From: Saprospiraceae bacterium
GTDB taxonomy: Bacteria; Bacteroidota; Bacteroidia; Chitinophagales; Saprospiraceae
Assembly (NCBI GenBank): GCA_019187225.1
Contig: JABAQQ010000014.1
Location: 186,001-250,000, forward strand
Reading direction: 5' to 3'
Length of the DNA stretch: 64,000 nucleotides
Below, one piece after another: positions 53,020 through 62,738 of the stretch (within the stretch, counting starts at the first letter, position 1; each line of letters begins with the position of its first letter). Below the pieces are notes generated by a model. The model saw only the letters and a program-made list of their open reading frames with translations, made no database searches and had not been told where the DNA came from. A program made the position numbers and the translations under genes.

Positions 53020-54156
53020 ATGCAACAACTGATCGCCAAAACCCTCGCGGGACTCGAACCCGTTCTGGAGGACGAGCTACGCACCCTGGGCGCTACCGGT
53101 ATCCGTCCACTCAAACGCGCCGTCGCCTTCGACGGCGACATGCGAATGCTCTACCGCGCCAACTACGAACTCCGCACTGCACTGCGTATCCTGGTCCCCA
53201 TTCATTCGTTCCCGGCCTACAATGAGCGCAATTACTACGCTGCCGTACGGGAAATAGATTGGTCGGAATACATGCGCGTGGACGATACGCTGGCCGTGGA
53301 TGCCGTTGCGCAGGGAGAGGTATTCCGCCATTCGCAATACGTGGGTTTGATGACCAAAGATGCCATCGTGGATCAGTTCCGCGACCGTTACGGCCGCCGT
53401 CCAAACGTGAACACCGTCGCTCCTGCGTTGCGCATTAACGTGCATGTGCAGGGGACGCACTGTGACATATCGCTCGACGCCAGCGGAGATTCGCTGCACC
53501 GGCGCAACTACCGCCGCGACACGGTGGAAGCGCCCCTCAACGAAGTGCTGGCGGCAGGTATGGTACTGCTCTCCGGCTGGAACGGACGCGGCGCTTTTGT
53601 GGACCCCATGTGCGGGAGCGGTACCCTGCCGATAGAAGCGGCAATGATCGCCACCGCTACGCCACCTCAGCACAAACGCGAAGGATTCGGTTTCTTCAAA
53701 TGGCCCGATTTCAACCGCAAACTGTGGGATGCCGTAAAAAAAGAAGCCGACGGCCGCATCCAGTCTTTTGAATTCCCGGTTTGGGCATCGGACAAAGACA
53801 GCCGCGCCCGCAACGCCGCCGCCATCAACGTGATGTCGGCCGGACTGGAAAACGTCGTGCGGGTGGAAAAACTGCCTTTTGAAAAATTGCTACCGCCAGA
53901 ACCACCCGGAACGCTCATCGCCAACCCACCCTACGATGAGCGCCTGAAAATGGAAGACATTGAAGCTTTCTACAAAAGCATCGGCGACCGGCTGAAACAA
54001 CAATGGTCGGGCTGGGACGCCTGGCTGATCTCCTCGAACCGGGAGGCGCTGAAACGCGTGGGTTTGCGGCCAAGCCGGAAAATCACCTTGTTCAACGGCG
54101 CGCTGGAGTGCAGTTTTCAAAAATTTGAATTGTATGAGGGCACCAAAAAGGGTTAG
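53020..54156 (+). CDS. THUMP-domain class I SAM RNA methyltransferase (RlmL N-terminal type)
   Basis: A 378-residue enzyme. The N-terminal ~155 residues carry a THUMP RNA-binding domain (KTLAGLEPVLEDEL, KDAIVDQFRDRYGRRPNV). The methyltransferase domain has motif I FVDPMCGSGTLPIEAA, WASDKDSRARNAAAIN and the catalytic LIANPPYDERL. This corresponds to the part of RlmL that makes m2G2445 in 23S rRNA; the position is by analogy. The ATG at 53020 is chosen because a -7 box ends 7 bases upstream. The next gene starts 23 bp before its stop. Confidence 0.9.
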   Translation: MQQLIAKTLAGLEPVLEDELRTLGATGIRPLKRAVAFDGDMRMLYRANYELRTALRILVPIHSFPAYNERNYYAAVREIDWSEYMRVDDTLAVDAVAQGEVFRHSQYVGLMTKDAIVDQFRDRYGRRPNVNTVAPALRINVHVQGTHCDISLDASGDSLHRRNYRRDTVEAPLNEVLAAGMVLLSGWNGRGAFVDPMCGSGTLPIEAAMIATATPPQHKREGFGFFKWPDFNRKLWDAVKKEADGRIQSFEFPVWASDKDSRARNAAAINVMSAGLENVVRVEKLPFEKLLPPEPPGTLIANPPYDERLKMEDIEAFYKSIGDRLKQQWSGWDAWLISSNREALKRVGLRPSRKITLFNGALECSFQKFELYEGTKKG

Positions 54157-55834
54157 CATTATCTCCTTCCTGTTATTTCCTGCGTTGCTGCACGCTCAGT
54201 CGAGCGGCATTCCTTTGCACGCACCCACCTATCATATCCTCGACCGGCTGGATATTATGAGTGGAGTGAACAGCCCGATCCATCCGGAATTGAAGTTTTA
54301 TGCCCGCCAGGATGCGGCCGGTTATGCGGTGGCGGTAGATACACTTTCGACACGGCTGAGCTGGCGCGACTATGCGGACCTTCAGTATATTTTCGACGAT
54401 AACAACGATTGTATTGCCGATTCGGGGCTTTTCTGCCGGCGCAACGACAGAGGCCTGTTCAAAGTGTTTTACAGGACACCCGCCCACTTTTTTGAAGTAA
54501 ACACTAAGGATTTTACGATGCGCGTCAATCCGATGTTCAACTTTCACATAGCGCAGCAAAAAGACGATCCTGAACTGACTTTTATGAACCAGCGCGGACT
54601 CGAAGTGCGCGGTGAAGTGGACGACAAAGTATTCTTTTACACCAACATCGTGGAGTCGCAGGCGCGTTTTGCCGACTACGTGACACAACGTGTGGAAATG
54701 TACAACGCCATCCCTTACGCAGGAAATTATAAAACCTACAGCCCGCGTATTCCCGACGTCACAAACGCCTACGATTTCAATCAGGCGACCGCTTATGTGG
54801 GATTCAGGGCAACCAAACATGTTGGGGTACAATTGGGGCATGGCAAACACTTTATTGGCAACGGCTACCGCTCGGTGTTCCTGAGCGATTTCAGCAACTA
54901 CGCTTTTTATCTCAAGCTCAATGTGCGCGTCTGGCGCTTCCACTACCAGAGCATCTTCCAGGAACTCAGCGCGCTGGGCGCCAACAACTCCGGCGGGCCC
55001 AATCTCCGCATCCCTCAGAAATACGTCGCCGCACACTACCTGAACTACCGTATCACCCCCCGCTTAGCCGTCGGATTGTTCGAAGCGACCGTGTTCAACC
55101 GGAGCGAACAGTTTGAATTGCAATATCTTAATCCGGTCATCCTTTACCGCACCGTGGAAGGTATGATCGGCAGTCCCGACAACGTTTTGGTCGGATTCGA
55201 CGCCCGATGGAATTTTCTCAACCGCTTCCAGTTGTACAGCCAGTTTCTGCTCGACGAATTCCTTTTTTCATCGCTCGTGGACCCGGAAGAAGAAGGATGG
55301 TGGGGCAACAAATACAGTTGGCAGGCGGGGTTGAAATACATCAACGCCTTTGGAGCGGACCACCTCGATATCCAGATGGAATACAACACAGTCCGCCCTT
55401 ACACCTACTCGCACGACGATCCTTACAACAGTTATACCCACTACAATCAACCTTTGGCGCATCCTTTGCTGTCCAATTTTAAGGAGTTCATCGGGCAGGT
55501 GCGGTACCAACCGGTGCCTCGATTGATTTTATCTGCTCGATACATTCGTTCAAAGCTCGGAGAAAACACCCTGACGGAGAATTGGGGCGCCGATCCGCTG
55601 ATCAGCAACCGCAACCGGGTGCGGGATTACGGCAACGTGACCGGGCAGGGCGTACCTGCCACGCTCGATTTGCTGGGGCTCGATGCCTCCTGGATGCTGT
55701 ACCACAACTTGTTTGCGGATTTCAAACTTTTGTTCCGCAACAAAAACAGCGACGACGACACAAGGGATTTAAAGACAAGCCTGTTCGGATTCGGCCTGCG
55801 AATGAATATGTGGAATGGGAATCCGGATTTTTAG
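54134..55834 (+). CDS. capsule assembly Wzi-like outer membrane protein
   Basis: A 566-residue exported protein with signal peptide ending LLHAQ and a beta-barrel composition. Characteristic blocks include GVQLGHGKHFIGNGYRSVFLSDFSNYAFYLKLNVRVWRFHYQ, YLNPVILYRTVEGMIGSPDNVLVGFDARWN and HPLLSNFKEFIGQVRYQP, typical of Bacteroidota Wzi-family proteins linked to capsule assembly or surface polysaccharide anchoring. The ATG at 54134 overlaps the methyltransferase gene. The stop TAG (55832-55834) is the first part of a 7-bp repeat array. Confidence 0.82.
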   Translation: MRAPKRVSIISFLLFPALLHAQSSGIPLHAPTYHILDRLDIMSGVNSPIHPELKFYARQDAAGYAVAVDTLSTRLSWRDYADLQYIFDDNNDCIADSGLFCRRNDRGLFKVFYRTPAHFFEVNTKDFTMRVNPMFNFHIAQQKDDPELTFMNQRGLEVRGEVDDKVFFYTNIVESQARFADYVTQRVEMYNAIPYAGNYKTYSPRIPDVTNAYDFNQATAYVGFRATKHVGVQLGHGKHFIGNGYRSVFLSDFSNYAFYLKLNVRVWRFHYQSIFQELSALGANNSGGPNLRIPQKYVAAHYLNYRITPRLAVGLFEATVFNRSEQFELQYLNPVILYRTVEGMIGSPDNVLVGFDARWNFLNRFQLYSQFLLDEFLFSSLVDPEEEGWWGNKYSWQAGLKYINAFGADHLDIQMEYNTVRPYTYSHDDPYNSYTHYNQPLAHPLLSNFKEFIGQVRYQPVPRLILSARYIRSKLGENTLTENWGADPLISNRNRVRDYGNVTGQGVPATLDLLGLDASWMLYHNLFADFKLLFRNKNSDDDTRDLKTSLFGFGLRMNMWNGNPDF

Positions 55835-55916
55835 ACGGTGGACGGTGGACGGTAGACGGTAGACGGTAGACGGTGGACGGTGGACGGTGGACGGTGGACG
55901 GTGGACGGTGGACGGT
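55833..55916. repeat. heptanucleotide tandem repeat RGACGGT, 12 copies, starting on a stop codon
   Basis: Twelve consecutive 7-bp units (AGACGGT or GGACGGT) from 55833. The array begins on the last two bases of the Wzi-like gene's stop codon and ends 46 bp before the acetyltransferase ATG. It is the longest perfect-period array of the 7-bp class here. Confidence 0.95.
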
Positions 55917-55962
55917 GGAAAAAATGGTTTTCAAAATTAAAAGCATTAATATAAAATCAAAT

Positions 55963-56595
55963 ATGAGCAATCAACAACCCGAAGCCAGCGAACCGAAGCC
56001 TTATTACGCACATCCCACCGCCGTCATTGATGAAGGTTGCGTGATCGGCAAAGGCTCGAAAATATGGCACTTCAGCCATGTGATGCCCAACAGCGAGATG
56101 GGTGAGAATTGTATCCTGGGGCAGAACGTACTCGTTTCCCCCCGCGTGAAACTCGGCAACAACGTAAAGGTGCAGAACAACGTGTCTATTTACACCGGTG
56201 TTATTTGTGAGGACGACACATTCCTCGGGCCGAGCATGGTGTTTACCAATGTCATCAACCCCCGCAGTTTTCTGGAGCGCAAAAATGAGTTCCGCACCAC
56301 GCTGGTCAAAAAAGGCGCCAGCATCGGCGCCAACGCGACGGTGATCTGCGGCGTCACACTGGGCGAATATTGCCTCATCGGCGCTGGCGCGGTGGTGACG
56401 AAGGACGTGCCGGCTTTTGCGCTCGTGGTCGGCAATCCGGCCAGGCAGATCGGTTGGGTGAGCCGCTATGGTATCCGGCTCCATTTTGATAAAAACGGAG
56501 AGGCCGTTTGTGCGGAAAGCGGTGAGCGGTACAAAATGGAAAATGGAACTGTTCATTTAGAGGAAGAGAACGTAATCAACGGGAAAGGGCTCTAA
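55963..56595 (+). CDS. left-handed beta-helix sugar N-acetyltransferase (WbpD/WlbB-like)
   Basis: A 210-residue hexapeptide-repeat protein. [44 protein letters not shown] and [43 protein letters not shown] match UDP-2-acetamido-3-amino-2,3-dideoxy-D-glucuronate N-acetyltransferases. It would acetylate an amino-sugar nucleotide for a surface glycan. The ATG at 55963 is chosen because the frame upstream is the repeat array. A UDP-HexNAc dehydrogenase (63379) that could act earlier in such a pathway lies 7 kb away. Confidence 0.85.
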   Translation: MSNQQPEASEPKPYYAHPTAVIDEGCVIGKGSKIWHFSHVMPNSEMGENCILGQNVLVSPRVKLGNNVKVQNNVSIYTGVICEDDTFLGPSMVFTNVINPRSFLERKNEFRTTLVKKGASIGANATVICGVTLGEYCLIGAGAVVTKDVPAFALVVGNPARQIGWVSRYGIRLHFDKNGEAVCAESGERYKMENGTVHLEEENVINGKGL

Positions 56596-56607
56596 ATCGC
56601 ACGACCC

Positions 56608-57414
56608 ATGTTTCGCTATTTTTTACTCATATCGTTCGCGATATCCGCTTGTCGCGTTTTGCACCACGACCCTGACCAAGCGGGCCCCATTCAGAAAGGT
56701 TTGCCGGGCACTATTCTGCTGCGAGACAGTCTTTGGCTCGACCGGTATGAAATCACCAACGTTGCCTGGCGCGAATACACCGGGTGGACAGCCCGGCAAT
56801 ACGGCATCGGTTCGCCTGAATACAGGGCGACTTTGCCCGATAGTGTTTTTTGGCTGACCATGCACGACCTCTCTACCGAGCCGATGCATGAAACTTACTT
56901 TCGCTCCCCCCGATACGACGACTACCCCATCACCGGCATCACCTACGACCAGGCAGTCGCTTATTGCCGGTGGCGCACCGAAAGGGTACGGGAGGCTATT
57001 TGTATGGAACCTACAGAAAAGGCCCGGATGCCCAAAAATTTTCAATACCGACTGCCGACAATTGCCGAATGGGAATACGCCGCTGCTGCCGGCCTCGACC
57101 TCCGAAAATATCCATACGGCTATGAAGAAATTCGAATAAAATCAACCCGTTATAAAATAATCATCCAAGAAACCCTGCCTTCCGATACTTATCCGGAAAC
57201 GACATTCGGTGTGCCGGGCGGCTCCGGCGCGGCAAACCGCCTGGGCTTTTATGACCTCATTGGCAACGCCGCCGAAATGGTCGCCGAACGCGGTATTGCC
57301 AAAGGCGGCAGTTACGCGCATACGCTCGCTGAAAGCCGCGTGACCAACGATATCCGATACGACCGGCCCATGCCCTGGCTGGGTTTCCGTTGTATTTGCG
57401 AAGTCAAAAAATAG
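56608..57414 (+). CDS. formylglycine-generating-enzyme-fold lipoprotein (non-catalytic)
   Basis: A 268-residue protein. The N-terminus (FRYFLLISFAISAC) is a lipoprotein signal. The domain fold matches the FGE-sulfatase/SUMF1 family: DRYEITNVAWREYTGW, YPITGITYDQAVAYCRWR, YRLPTIAEWEYAAAAG, GFYDLIGNAAEMVAERG and GGSY, then WLGFRCI. The cysteine pair needed for sulfatase activation is absent, as in GldJ/GldK-type proteins. It is 12 bp after the acetyltransferase gene, so probably cotranscribed. Role not known. Confidence 0.82.
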   Translation: MFRYFLLISFAISACRVLHHDPDQAGPIQKGLPGTILLRDSLWLDRYEITNVAWREYTGWTARQYGIGSPEYRATLPDSVFWLTMHDLSTEPMHETYFRSPRYDDYPITGITYDQAVAYCRWRTERVREAICMEPTEKARMPKNFQYRLPTIAEWEYAAAAGLDLRKYPYGYEEIRIKSTRYKIIIQETLPSDTYPETTFGVPGGSGAANRLGFYDLIGNAAEMVAERGIAKGGSYAHTLAESRVTNDIRYDRPMPWLGFRCICEVKK

Positions 57415-57463
57415 GCGCCATATTGCGCCACCTTTGGGAAAGAGGCTGTATCTAATTATGCGA

Positions 57464-57549
57464 ACATTGGATTTTTGACCTTGGACGTTGAACATTTGAC
57501 CTTGGCAACCAATCATTTAGTCAAATGCCCAAGGTCAAAAATCCAATGT
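57464..57549. repeat. long nested inverted repeat between lipoprotein and Vat-like genes
   Basis: A perfect 21-bp inverted repeat (arms 57464-57484 and 57529-57549) containing a second 8-bp pair (57493-57500 with 57520-57527). The arms use the words TTGGAC/TTGAAC/TTGACC seen in the repeat arrays elsewhere. It may act as a transcription terminator. Confidence 0.85.
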
Positions 57550-57593
57550 CAATTTATTTTGCCCACATACTTATTGCAGAAAAACACCATCCG

Positions 57594-58223
57594 ATGACAG
57601 GACCGAATCCGAACACCCTTTATCCCCTCGCCAATTACGAGCGAATGTGTTTTTTAAAAAACGTCGTGAAAAATCCGCTCATCGAGGTGGGCGATTACAC
57701 CTATTACGATGATTTTGAGGACGTTGCCAATTTTGAAAAAAACGTGAAGTACCTGTTCGACTTCACGGGCGACCGGCTCATCATCGGAAAATTCTGCGCC
57801 ATTGCCTCCGGGGTCACCTTTTTGATGAACGGCGGCAATCACCTCGTTGAGGCCGTCTCTACTTTTCCATTTGCCATTTTTGGCAACGGCTGGGAACATG
57901 CCATGGACGGGAAAAACTATCCCACAAAAGGCAACACCACCGTCGGCAACGACGTCTGGATCGGTTACAATTCGGTCATCATGCCGGGCGTCACCATCGG
58001 CGACGGCGCGGTGATCGCTTCCTGTTCGGTCGTCGCCAAAGACGTGGAGCCCTATTCCATTGTCGGCGGGAATCCCGCCCGCGAGATCCGCAAGCGGTTT
58101 TCGGATGCGCACATCCAGGCGCTGCTGGAAGTGAAATGGTGGAACTGGGAGTTGGGAAAAATCACCCGAAACCTGCATTTTTTGACCGGCAACGACGTGA
58201 ATGCGCTCCTGATGGCAAGTTGA
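57594..58223 (+). CDS. Vat-type hexapeptide acetyltransferase (streptogramin A / xenobiotic acetyltransferase family)
   Basis: A 209-residue left-handed beta-helix enzyme. Family blocks include [32 protein letters not shown] with catalytic His83, [37 protein letters not shown] and [12 protein letters not shown], plus [11 protein letters not shown]. The closest remembered relatives are Vat streptogramin acetyltransferases. Chromosomal homologues are widespread and do not prove resistance. The ATG at 57594 is used because the open frame before it is made of the inverted-repeat region. Confidence 0.85.
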   Translation: MTGPNPNTLYPLANYERMCFLKNVVKNPLIEVGDYTYYDDFEDVANFEKNVKYLFDFTGDRLIIGKFCAIASGVTFLMNGGNHLVEAVSTFPFAIFGNGWEHAMDGKNYPTKGNTTVGNDVWIGYNSVIMPGVTIGDGAVIASCSVVAKDVEPYSIVGGNPAREIRKRFSDAHIQALLEVKWWNWELGKITRNLHFLTGNDVNALLMAS

Positions 58224-58248
58224 CCGGGATTTTTCTCAAATTTGCCCC

Positions 58249-58863
58249 ATGCCGTCCACCGTTTTCACCCGCCGAAAGAATGAAGGCGGGCAACCGTCCA
58301 CCGTCCACCGTCAACCGTCCACCGTTCCGGTTATCAATCACCTGCACGACACCGAGCCGCGGTGGTTCGCCGTGCATACCCGGTCCAAAAGCGAAAAATT
58401 CGTGCAACGTATGCTCGAAAAAAAAGGCATTCACGCCTGGCTGCCCCTGCAAAAACTCATGCGCCGCTACACCCGCAGCACCCGGCTGACGGAGAAACCG
58501 CTCATCAACTGCTACATTTTTGTAAAAATCGCGAAAGAAAAGTACGTGCCGGTACTGGAGACGGAAAATGTGGCTGGTTTTGTAAAATTCGGCAAAAATC
58601 TCGTTTCTATTCCCGAGTCCGAAATTGAAATGCTCAAACGCATCACCCTTGAAGATGGCCTCGATGTCGAAGCGGTGAAAGGCAGTTTTACCGAAGGCGA
58701 TCCCGTCGAAATCGCGGCAGGAAACCTTGCAGGCTTAAAAGGCCGCATTGTGAAAGTGGAAGGCAAACGCAAATTCCAGGTGGAACTCGATTATTTATTT
58801 CACAGCCTTCTGATCACAGTAGACGCAGCTTTTTTGGAAAAGACGAAGTTGAAAGTTGATTGA
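58249..58863 (+). CDS. NusG-like transcription antitermination factor (UpxY/RfaH type)
   Basis: A 204-residue protein. From about residue 38 it is a NusG N-terminal domain (PRWFAVHTRSKSEKFVQRMLEKKGIHAWLPL, INCYIFVKI), then a KOW domain near 145-185 (GDPVEIAAGNLAGLKGRIVKVEGK). Specialised NusG paralogues of this kind in Bacteroidota usually control capsule or other surface-glycan operons. The N-terminal ~35 residues (PSTVFTRRKNEGGQPSTVHRQPST split by a 7-bp array) are not family-like; no alternative in-frame ATG lies between them and the domain, and the ATG is preceded at a leaderless distance by CAAATTTG. Confidence 0.85.
   Translation: MPSTVFTRRKNEGGQPSTVHRQPSTVPVINHLHDTEPRWFAVHTRSKSEKFVQRMLEKKGIHAWLPLQKLMRRYTRSTRLTEKPLINCYIFVKIAKEKYVPVLETENVAGFVKFGKNLVSIPESEIEMLKRITLEDGLDVEAVKGSFTEGDPVEIAAGNLAGLKGRIVKVEGKRKFQVELDYLFHSLLITVDAAFLEKTKLKVD
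58292..58326. repeat. heptanucleotide tandem repeat CACCGTC, 5 copies, in the NusG-like gene
   Basis: Units AACCGTC, CACCGTC, CACCGTC, AACCGTC, CACCGTT, inside codons 15-26. This is the complement of the array at 55833-55916. Confidence 0.85.
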
Positions 58864-58890
58864 GTGCAACTCTGAGCGAGCTCAAACGTT

Positions 58891-58898
58891 TACCTTTG
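58891..58898 (+). promoter_or_regulatory. -7 box upstream of metH
   Basis: TACCTTTG lies within a GTTTAC...GTAAAC inverted repeat (58889-58909), which may be an operator. A small CGGAG/CTCCG hairpin follows at 58922-58937. No cobalamin riboswitch was recognised. Confidence 0.5.
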
Positions 58899-58952
58899 CT
58901 TTCGTAAACTAAATTTCTGCCCGGAGCCGTAACTCCGAGGTGCCTCTTGCCC

Positions 58953-61900
58953 GTGACAAAAGATATTTTCACCTCCCTTACCGCAGCAGCCCGCGAGCGG
59001 ATCCTCGTCATTGATGGTTCGATGGGCGTCTTTCTGCAATCATACAACCTGTCGGAAGCTGATTTCCGCGGCGAGCGTTTCGCCGCGCACCACCGCGACC
59101 TCAAAGGCGACTTCGATGTGTTGTGTCTGACCCGACCCGACATCATCGGGGACATCCACCGCGCCTACCTCGACGCCGGCGCCGATATCATCGAGACCAA
59201 TACGTTCAACGCCACGGCTGTTTCGCAGGCCGAGTTCGACATGCCGGCGGGCGTTTGTTACGATATCAATCTGGCGGCTGCTCAGATCGCCCGCCGCGCT
59301 GCCGATGAATATACAGCGAAAGACCCGGCAAAGCCGCGCTGGGTGGCGGGCTCCATCGGCCCGCTCAACAAAACCCTGTCGCTCTCGCCCGATGTGAACG
59401 ATCCCGGCTTTCGCGCGCTCACTTTCGACGAAGCAAAAAATGCCTACGCGGAACAGGCACGCGGCCTTCTGGATGGCGGCGCTGATATATTATTGGTCGA
59501 AACCATTTTCGATACGCTGAATGCGAAAGCCGCCCTGTACGCCCTCGACGAAGTTTTTGAAGAAAAAGGCTTGAAACTGCCGGTCATTATCTCCGGCACC
59601 ATCACCGACGCTTCAGGGCGCACGCTCAGCGGCCAAACGGTGGAAGCGTTCTGGATCTCGGTGAAACATGCCAAACCTTTCGCCGTCGGCCTCAACTGTG
59701 CTTTGGGCGCCGAAGAAATGCGACCGCACCTGGAGGCCTTGTCCGAAATCGCCGACTGTTTTGTCAGCGCCTATCCCAACGCGGGTTTGCCCAATGAATT
59801 CGGGGAATACGACCAGACCGCGCACGAAATGTGCGTTTTTATGGAAGATTTTGCCCGTTCGGGTTTTGTCAACATCGTCGGCGGATGCTGCGGTACAAGG
59901 CCGGAACACATCCGTCACATTGCCGAACACGTAAAAGGAGTTCCGCCGCGAAAACCCGTCAAACATTCAGATTACAGCATGTACAGCGGCCTTGAGCCGC
60001 TCATCGTGCGCGAAAACACCAATTTTATCAATATCGGCGAACGCACCAACGTGACGGGCTCGTCTAAATTCGCACAACTCATTAAAAGCGGTAACTACGC
60101 AGACGCCCTCGATGTGGCGCGCCAGCAGGTGGAAGGCGGCGCGCAGATCATTGACGTGAACATGGATGAAGGTTTGCTCGATTCGGAAGCGGCGATGGTC
60201 AGATTCCTGCATTTGTTGTCTGCCGAACCGGATATTGCAAAACTCCCGGTGATGGTGGATTCTTCCAAATTCCACGTCATCGAAGCGGGTTTGAAGTGCT
60301 TGCAGGGCAAAAGCATTGTCAATTCCATTTCGCTGAAAGAAGGTGAGGCGGAATTTATCCGTCAGGCTAAAATATGCCGTCGCTTCGGAGCTGCCGTTGT
60401 GGTCATGGCGTTCGACGAACAAGGACAGGCAGACACCATCGAACGAAAGGTGGAAATTTGCCAAAGGGCTTATAAAATACTGTCGGAGCAAATTGGCTTC
60501 GACCCGACAGACATCATTTTCGATCCCAATATTTTCGCCGTCGCGACGGGTATAGAGGAACATAACAACTACGCCATCAACTACATAGAGGCGACGCGCA
60601 TCATCAAACAAACTTGTCCCGGCGTAAAAGTGAGCGGCGGCGTGAGCAATTTGTCCTTCTCTTTCCGCGGCAACAACGTCGTGCGCGAAGCCATGCACTC
60701 CGCTTTTCTGTACCATGCCATCCGCGCCGGTATGGACATGGGCATCGTGAACGCAGGCATGATCGAGGTGTACGAAGAGATACCCAAAGAACTGCTGCAA
60801 CGCATAGAAGACGTGCTTTTCAACCGACATCCCGACGCAACGGAGGAATTGGTCAAACTCGCCGAATCTTTCAAAACCACCGGCGGGAAAGTCCTCGGCG
60901 AAGACCTCGCCTGGCGCTCCGGCAGTGTGCAGGAACGCATCACGCACGCGTTGGTGAAAGGTATAGACAAATACATCGAGGAAGACGCCGAAGAAGCCCG
61001 TCGCCTCTACCCTGCCCCCTTACAGGTCATCGAAGGCCCGCTCATGGACGGCATGAACGTAGTGGGCGATCTGTTCGGGTCGGGTAAAATGTTCCTGCCG
61101 CAGGTGGTGAAAAGTGCACGTGTAATGAAAAAAGCGGTGGCTTACCTCGAACCCTACATTCAGGCTGAAAAAGGCGACACCGTCACAACAAAAGGTAAAA
61201 TCCTCATGGCGACGGTGAAAGGCGACGTGCACGACATCGGTAAGAACATTGTCGGTGTGGTGCTCGGTTGCAACAATTACGACATCGTTGATCTGGGCGT
61301 CATGGTGCCTGCAGAAAAAATCCTGAAAACTGCCGTCGAGGAAAATGTGGACGTCATCGGTCTGTCCGGCTTGATCACCCCTTCGCTCGACGAAATGGTG
61401 CACGTCGCCAGGGAAATGCAACGCATGGGACTAAAATTCCCGCTGCTTATCGGCGGCGCGACAACTTCCAAAACCCACACCGCCGTCAAAGTGGAACCTC
61501 AATATTCCAACGCCCCGGTGGTACACGTGCTCGACGCGAGCCGGAGCGTGGCCGTCGTGAGTTCGCTGCTGACAAAAAACCAGGCGGAAAATGAGGCATT
61601 TGTAAAAAATATTAAAACCGAGTACGAGCAGATCCGCATCCAGCGCGCAAGCCGTCAATCGGCGAAGCAATACCTGACGCTGGAACAAGCCCGTGCCAAC
61701 AAACTCCGGCTCGATTGGGACAACTACACCCCGCCCATACCCAAATTTGCGGGGATCAAAACCTTCGGGCAATACCCGCTCGATGAGCTGTCGGCGTATA
61801 TTGACTGGACGCCTTTTTTCCAAAGCTGGCAACTCGCCGGAAAATACCCCGCCATACTCGATGATGAAATAGTAGGGGCTGAGGCCCAAAAACTATACCG

Positions 61901-62666
61901 CGATGCCCAGTCAATGCTTCGCAGGATCATTGACGAGAAATGGGTGACAGCGCGTGCAGTGATCGGGGTTTTCCCGGCCAATTCGGTGAATGACGACGAT
62001 ATTCAGGTTTTCAGGGACGAAAGCCGGACGGAAGTGGTGGCCACCTTGCGGAATCTGCGGCAGCAGAATTTGAAAGCGGCAGGACAGGCGAATTACTGTC
62101 TGTCGGATTTTGTTGCGCCATTATCTTCTCCCTTGAAGGGGGCTAAATCCGATTACATCGGCGCCTTCGCCGTCACTGCCGGCATCGGCATCGAGCCCCA
62201 CATCGCGCGCTTCGAAGCTGCCCACGACGACTACTCTGCCATTATGCTCAAGGCGCTTGCCGACCGTCTGGCCGAAGCCTTCGCTGAGCGCATGCACGAG
62301 CGCGTCCGCAAAGAATTCTGGGGGTACGTTTCCGATGAAGACCTTGACAATGAGGCGCTTATTTCTGAGAAATACCAGGGAATCCGCCCGGCGCCCGGTT
62401 ACCCCGCCTGCCCGGAACACACGGAAAAAAGAACGCTGTGGCAGTTGCTCGACCCGGAGAAAAATGCCGGTATTCACCTGACGGAAAGTTGCGCCATGTA
62501 TCCTGCGGCTTCGGTGAGCGGCTGGTATTTCAGCCATCCGGAATCCAAATATTTCGGCTTGGGGCAGATAGGAAAAGACCAGGTGGAAGATTATGCCCGT
62601 CGAAAGGGTATGCTGCTGGGCGAGGCGGAACGCTGGCTGACGCCGGTATTGAACTATGACGTTTAA
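58953..62666 (+). CDS. metH: cobalamin-dependent methionine synthase
   Basis: A 1237-residue enzyme making methionine from homocysteine and methyltetrahydrofolate. Domains in order: homocysteine-binding with zinc ligands in GLNCALG and [10 protein letters not shown], pterin-binding ([32 protein letters not shown]), cap and B12-binding domain with [13 protein letters not shown] carrying His760, then the reactivation domain (RFSPAYPACPEH-like [25 protein letters not shown]). Start: no ATG is available; GTG 58953 is used, TTG 58947 is an alternative. A short SPLKGAK stretch near residue 1053 is encoded by a small palindrome (62128-62143). Confidence 0.95.
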   Translation: MTKDIFTSLTAAARERILVIDGSMGVFLQSYNLSEADFRGERFAAHHRDLKGDFDVLCLTRPDIIGDIHRAYLDAGADIIETNTFNATAVSQAEFDMPAGVCYDINLAAAQIARRAADEYTAKDPAKPRWVAGSIGPLNKTLSLSPDVNDPGFRALTFDEAKNAYAEQARGLLDGGADILLVETIFDTLNAKAALYALDEVFEEKGLKLPVIISGTITDASGRTLSGQTVEAFWISVKHAKPFAVGLNCALGAEEMRPHLEALSEIADCFVSAYPNAGLPNEFGEYDQTAHEMCVFMEDFARSGFVNIVGGCCGTRPEHIRHIAEHVKGVPPRKPVKHSDYSMYSGLEPLIVRENTNFINIGERTNVTGSSKFAQLIKSGNYADALDVARQQVEGGAQIIDVNMDEGLLDSEAAMVRFLHLLSAEPDIAKLPVMVDSSKFHVIEAGLKCLQGKSIVNSISLKEGEAEFIRQAKICRRFGAAVVVMAFDEQGQADTIERKVEICQRAYKILSEQIGFDPTDIIFDPNIFAVATGIEEHNNYAINYIEATRIIKQTCPGVKVSGGVSNLSFSFRGNNVVREAMHSAFLYHAIRAGMDMGIVNAGMIEVYEEIPKELLQRIEDVLFNRHPDATEELVKLAESFKTTGGKVLGEDLAWRSGSVQERITHALVKGIDKYIEEDAEEARRLYPAPLQVIEGPLMDGMNVVGDLFGSGKMFLPQVVKSARVMKKAVAYLEPYIQAEKGDTVTTKGKILMATVKGDVHDIGKNIVGVVLGCNNYDIVDLGVMVPAEKILKTAVEENVDVIGLSGLITPSLDEMVHVAREMQRMGLKFPLLIGGATTSKTHTAVKVEPQYSNAPVVHVLDASRSVAVVSSLLTKNQAENEAFVKNIKTEYEQIRIQRASRQSAKQYLTLEQARANKLRLDWDNYTPPIPKFAGIKTFGQYPLDELSAYIDWTPFFQSWQLAGKYPAILDDEIVGAEAQKLYRDAQSMLRRIIDEKWVTARAVIGVFPANSVNDDDIQVFRDESRTEVVATLRNLRQQNLKAAGQANYCLSDFVAPLSSPLKGAKSDYIGAFAVTAGIGIEPHIARFEAAHDDYSAIMLKALADRLAEAFAERMHERVRKEFWGYVSDEDLDNEALISEKYQGIRPAPGYPACPEHTEKRTLWQLLDPEKNAGIHLTESCAMYPAASVSGWYFSHPESKYFGLGQIGKDQVEDYARRKGMLLGEAERWLTPVLNYDV

Positions 62667-62675
62667 AGTCGGCAT

Positions 62676-62683
62676 TAATTTTG
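62676..62683 (+). promoter_or_regulatory. -7 box upstream of the winged-helix gene
   Basis: TAATTTTG matches TAnnTTTG, 55 bases upstream of the ATG at 62739. Confidence 0.45.
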
Positions 62684-62738
62684 CCGACACGCCTTGCAGC
62701 TTCCACACTTTGAGTAATTTTGCTGCTCATTCTTGAGC

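Noticed and set aside
58864-58952. Cobalamin or SAM riboswitch upstream of metH
   Set aside because: The gap is under 90 bp and shows only a -7 box and a short hairpin; no conserved B12-box or SAM-type core was seen.
62128-62143. Intragenic palindrome in metH as a firm member of the palindromic insert class
   Set aside because: It is short, with about five paired bases either side, and the encoded SPLKGAK could be natural linker variation. Mentioned only as a weak candidate.
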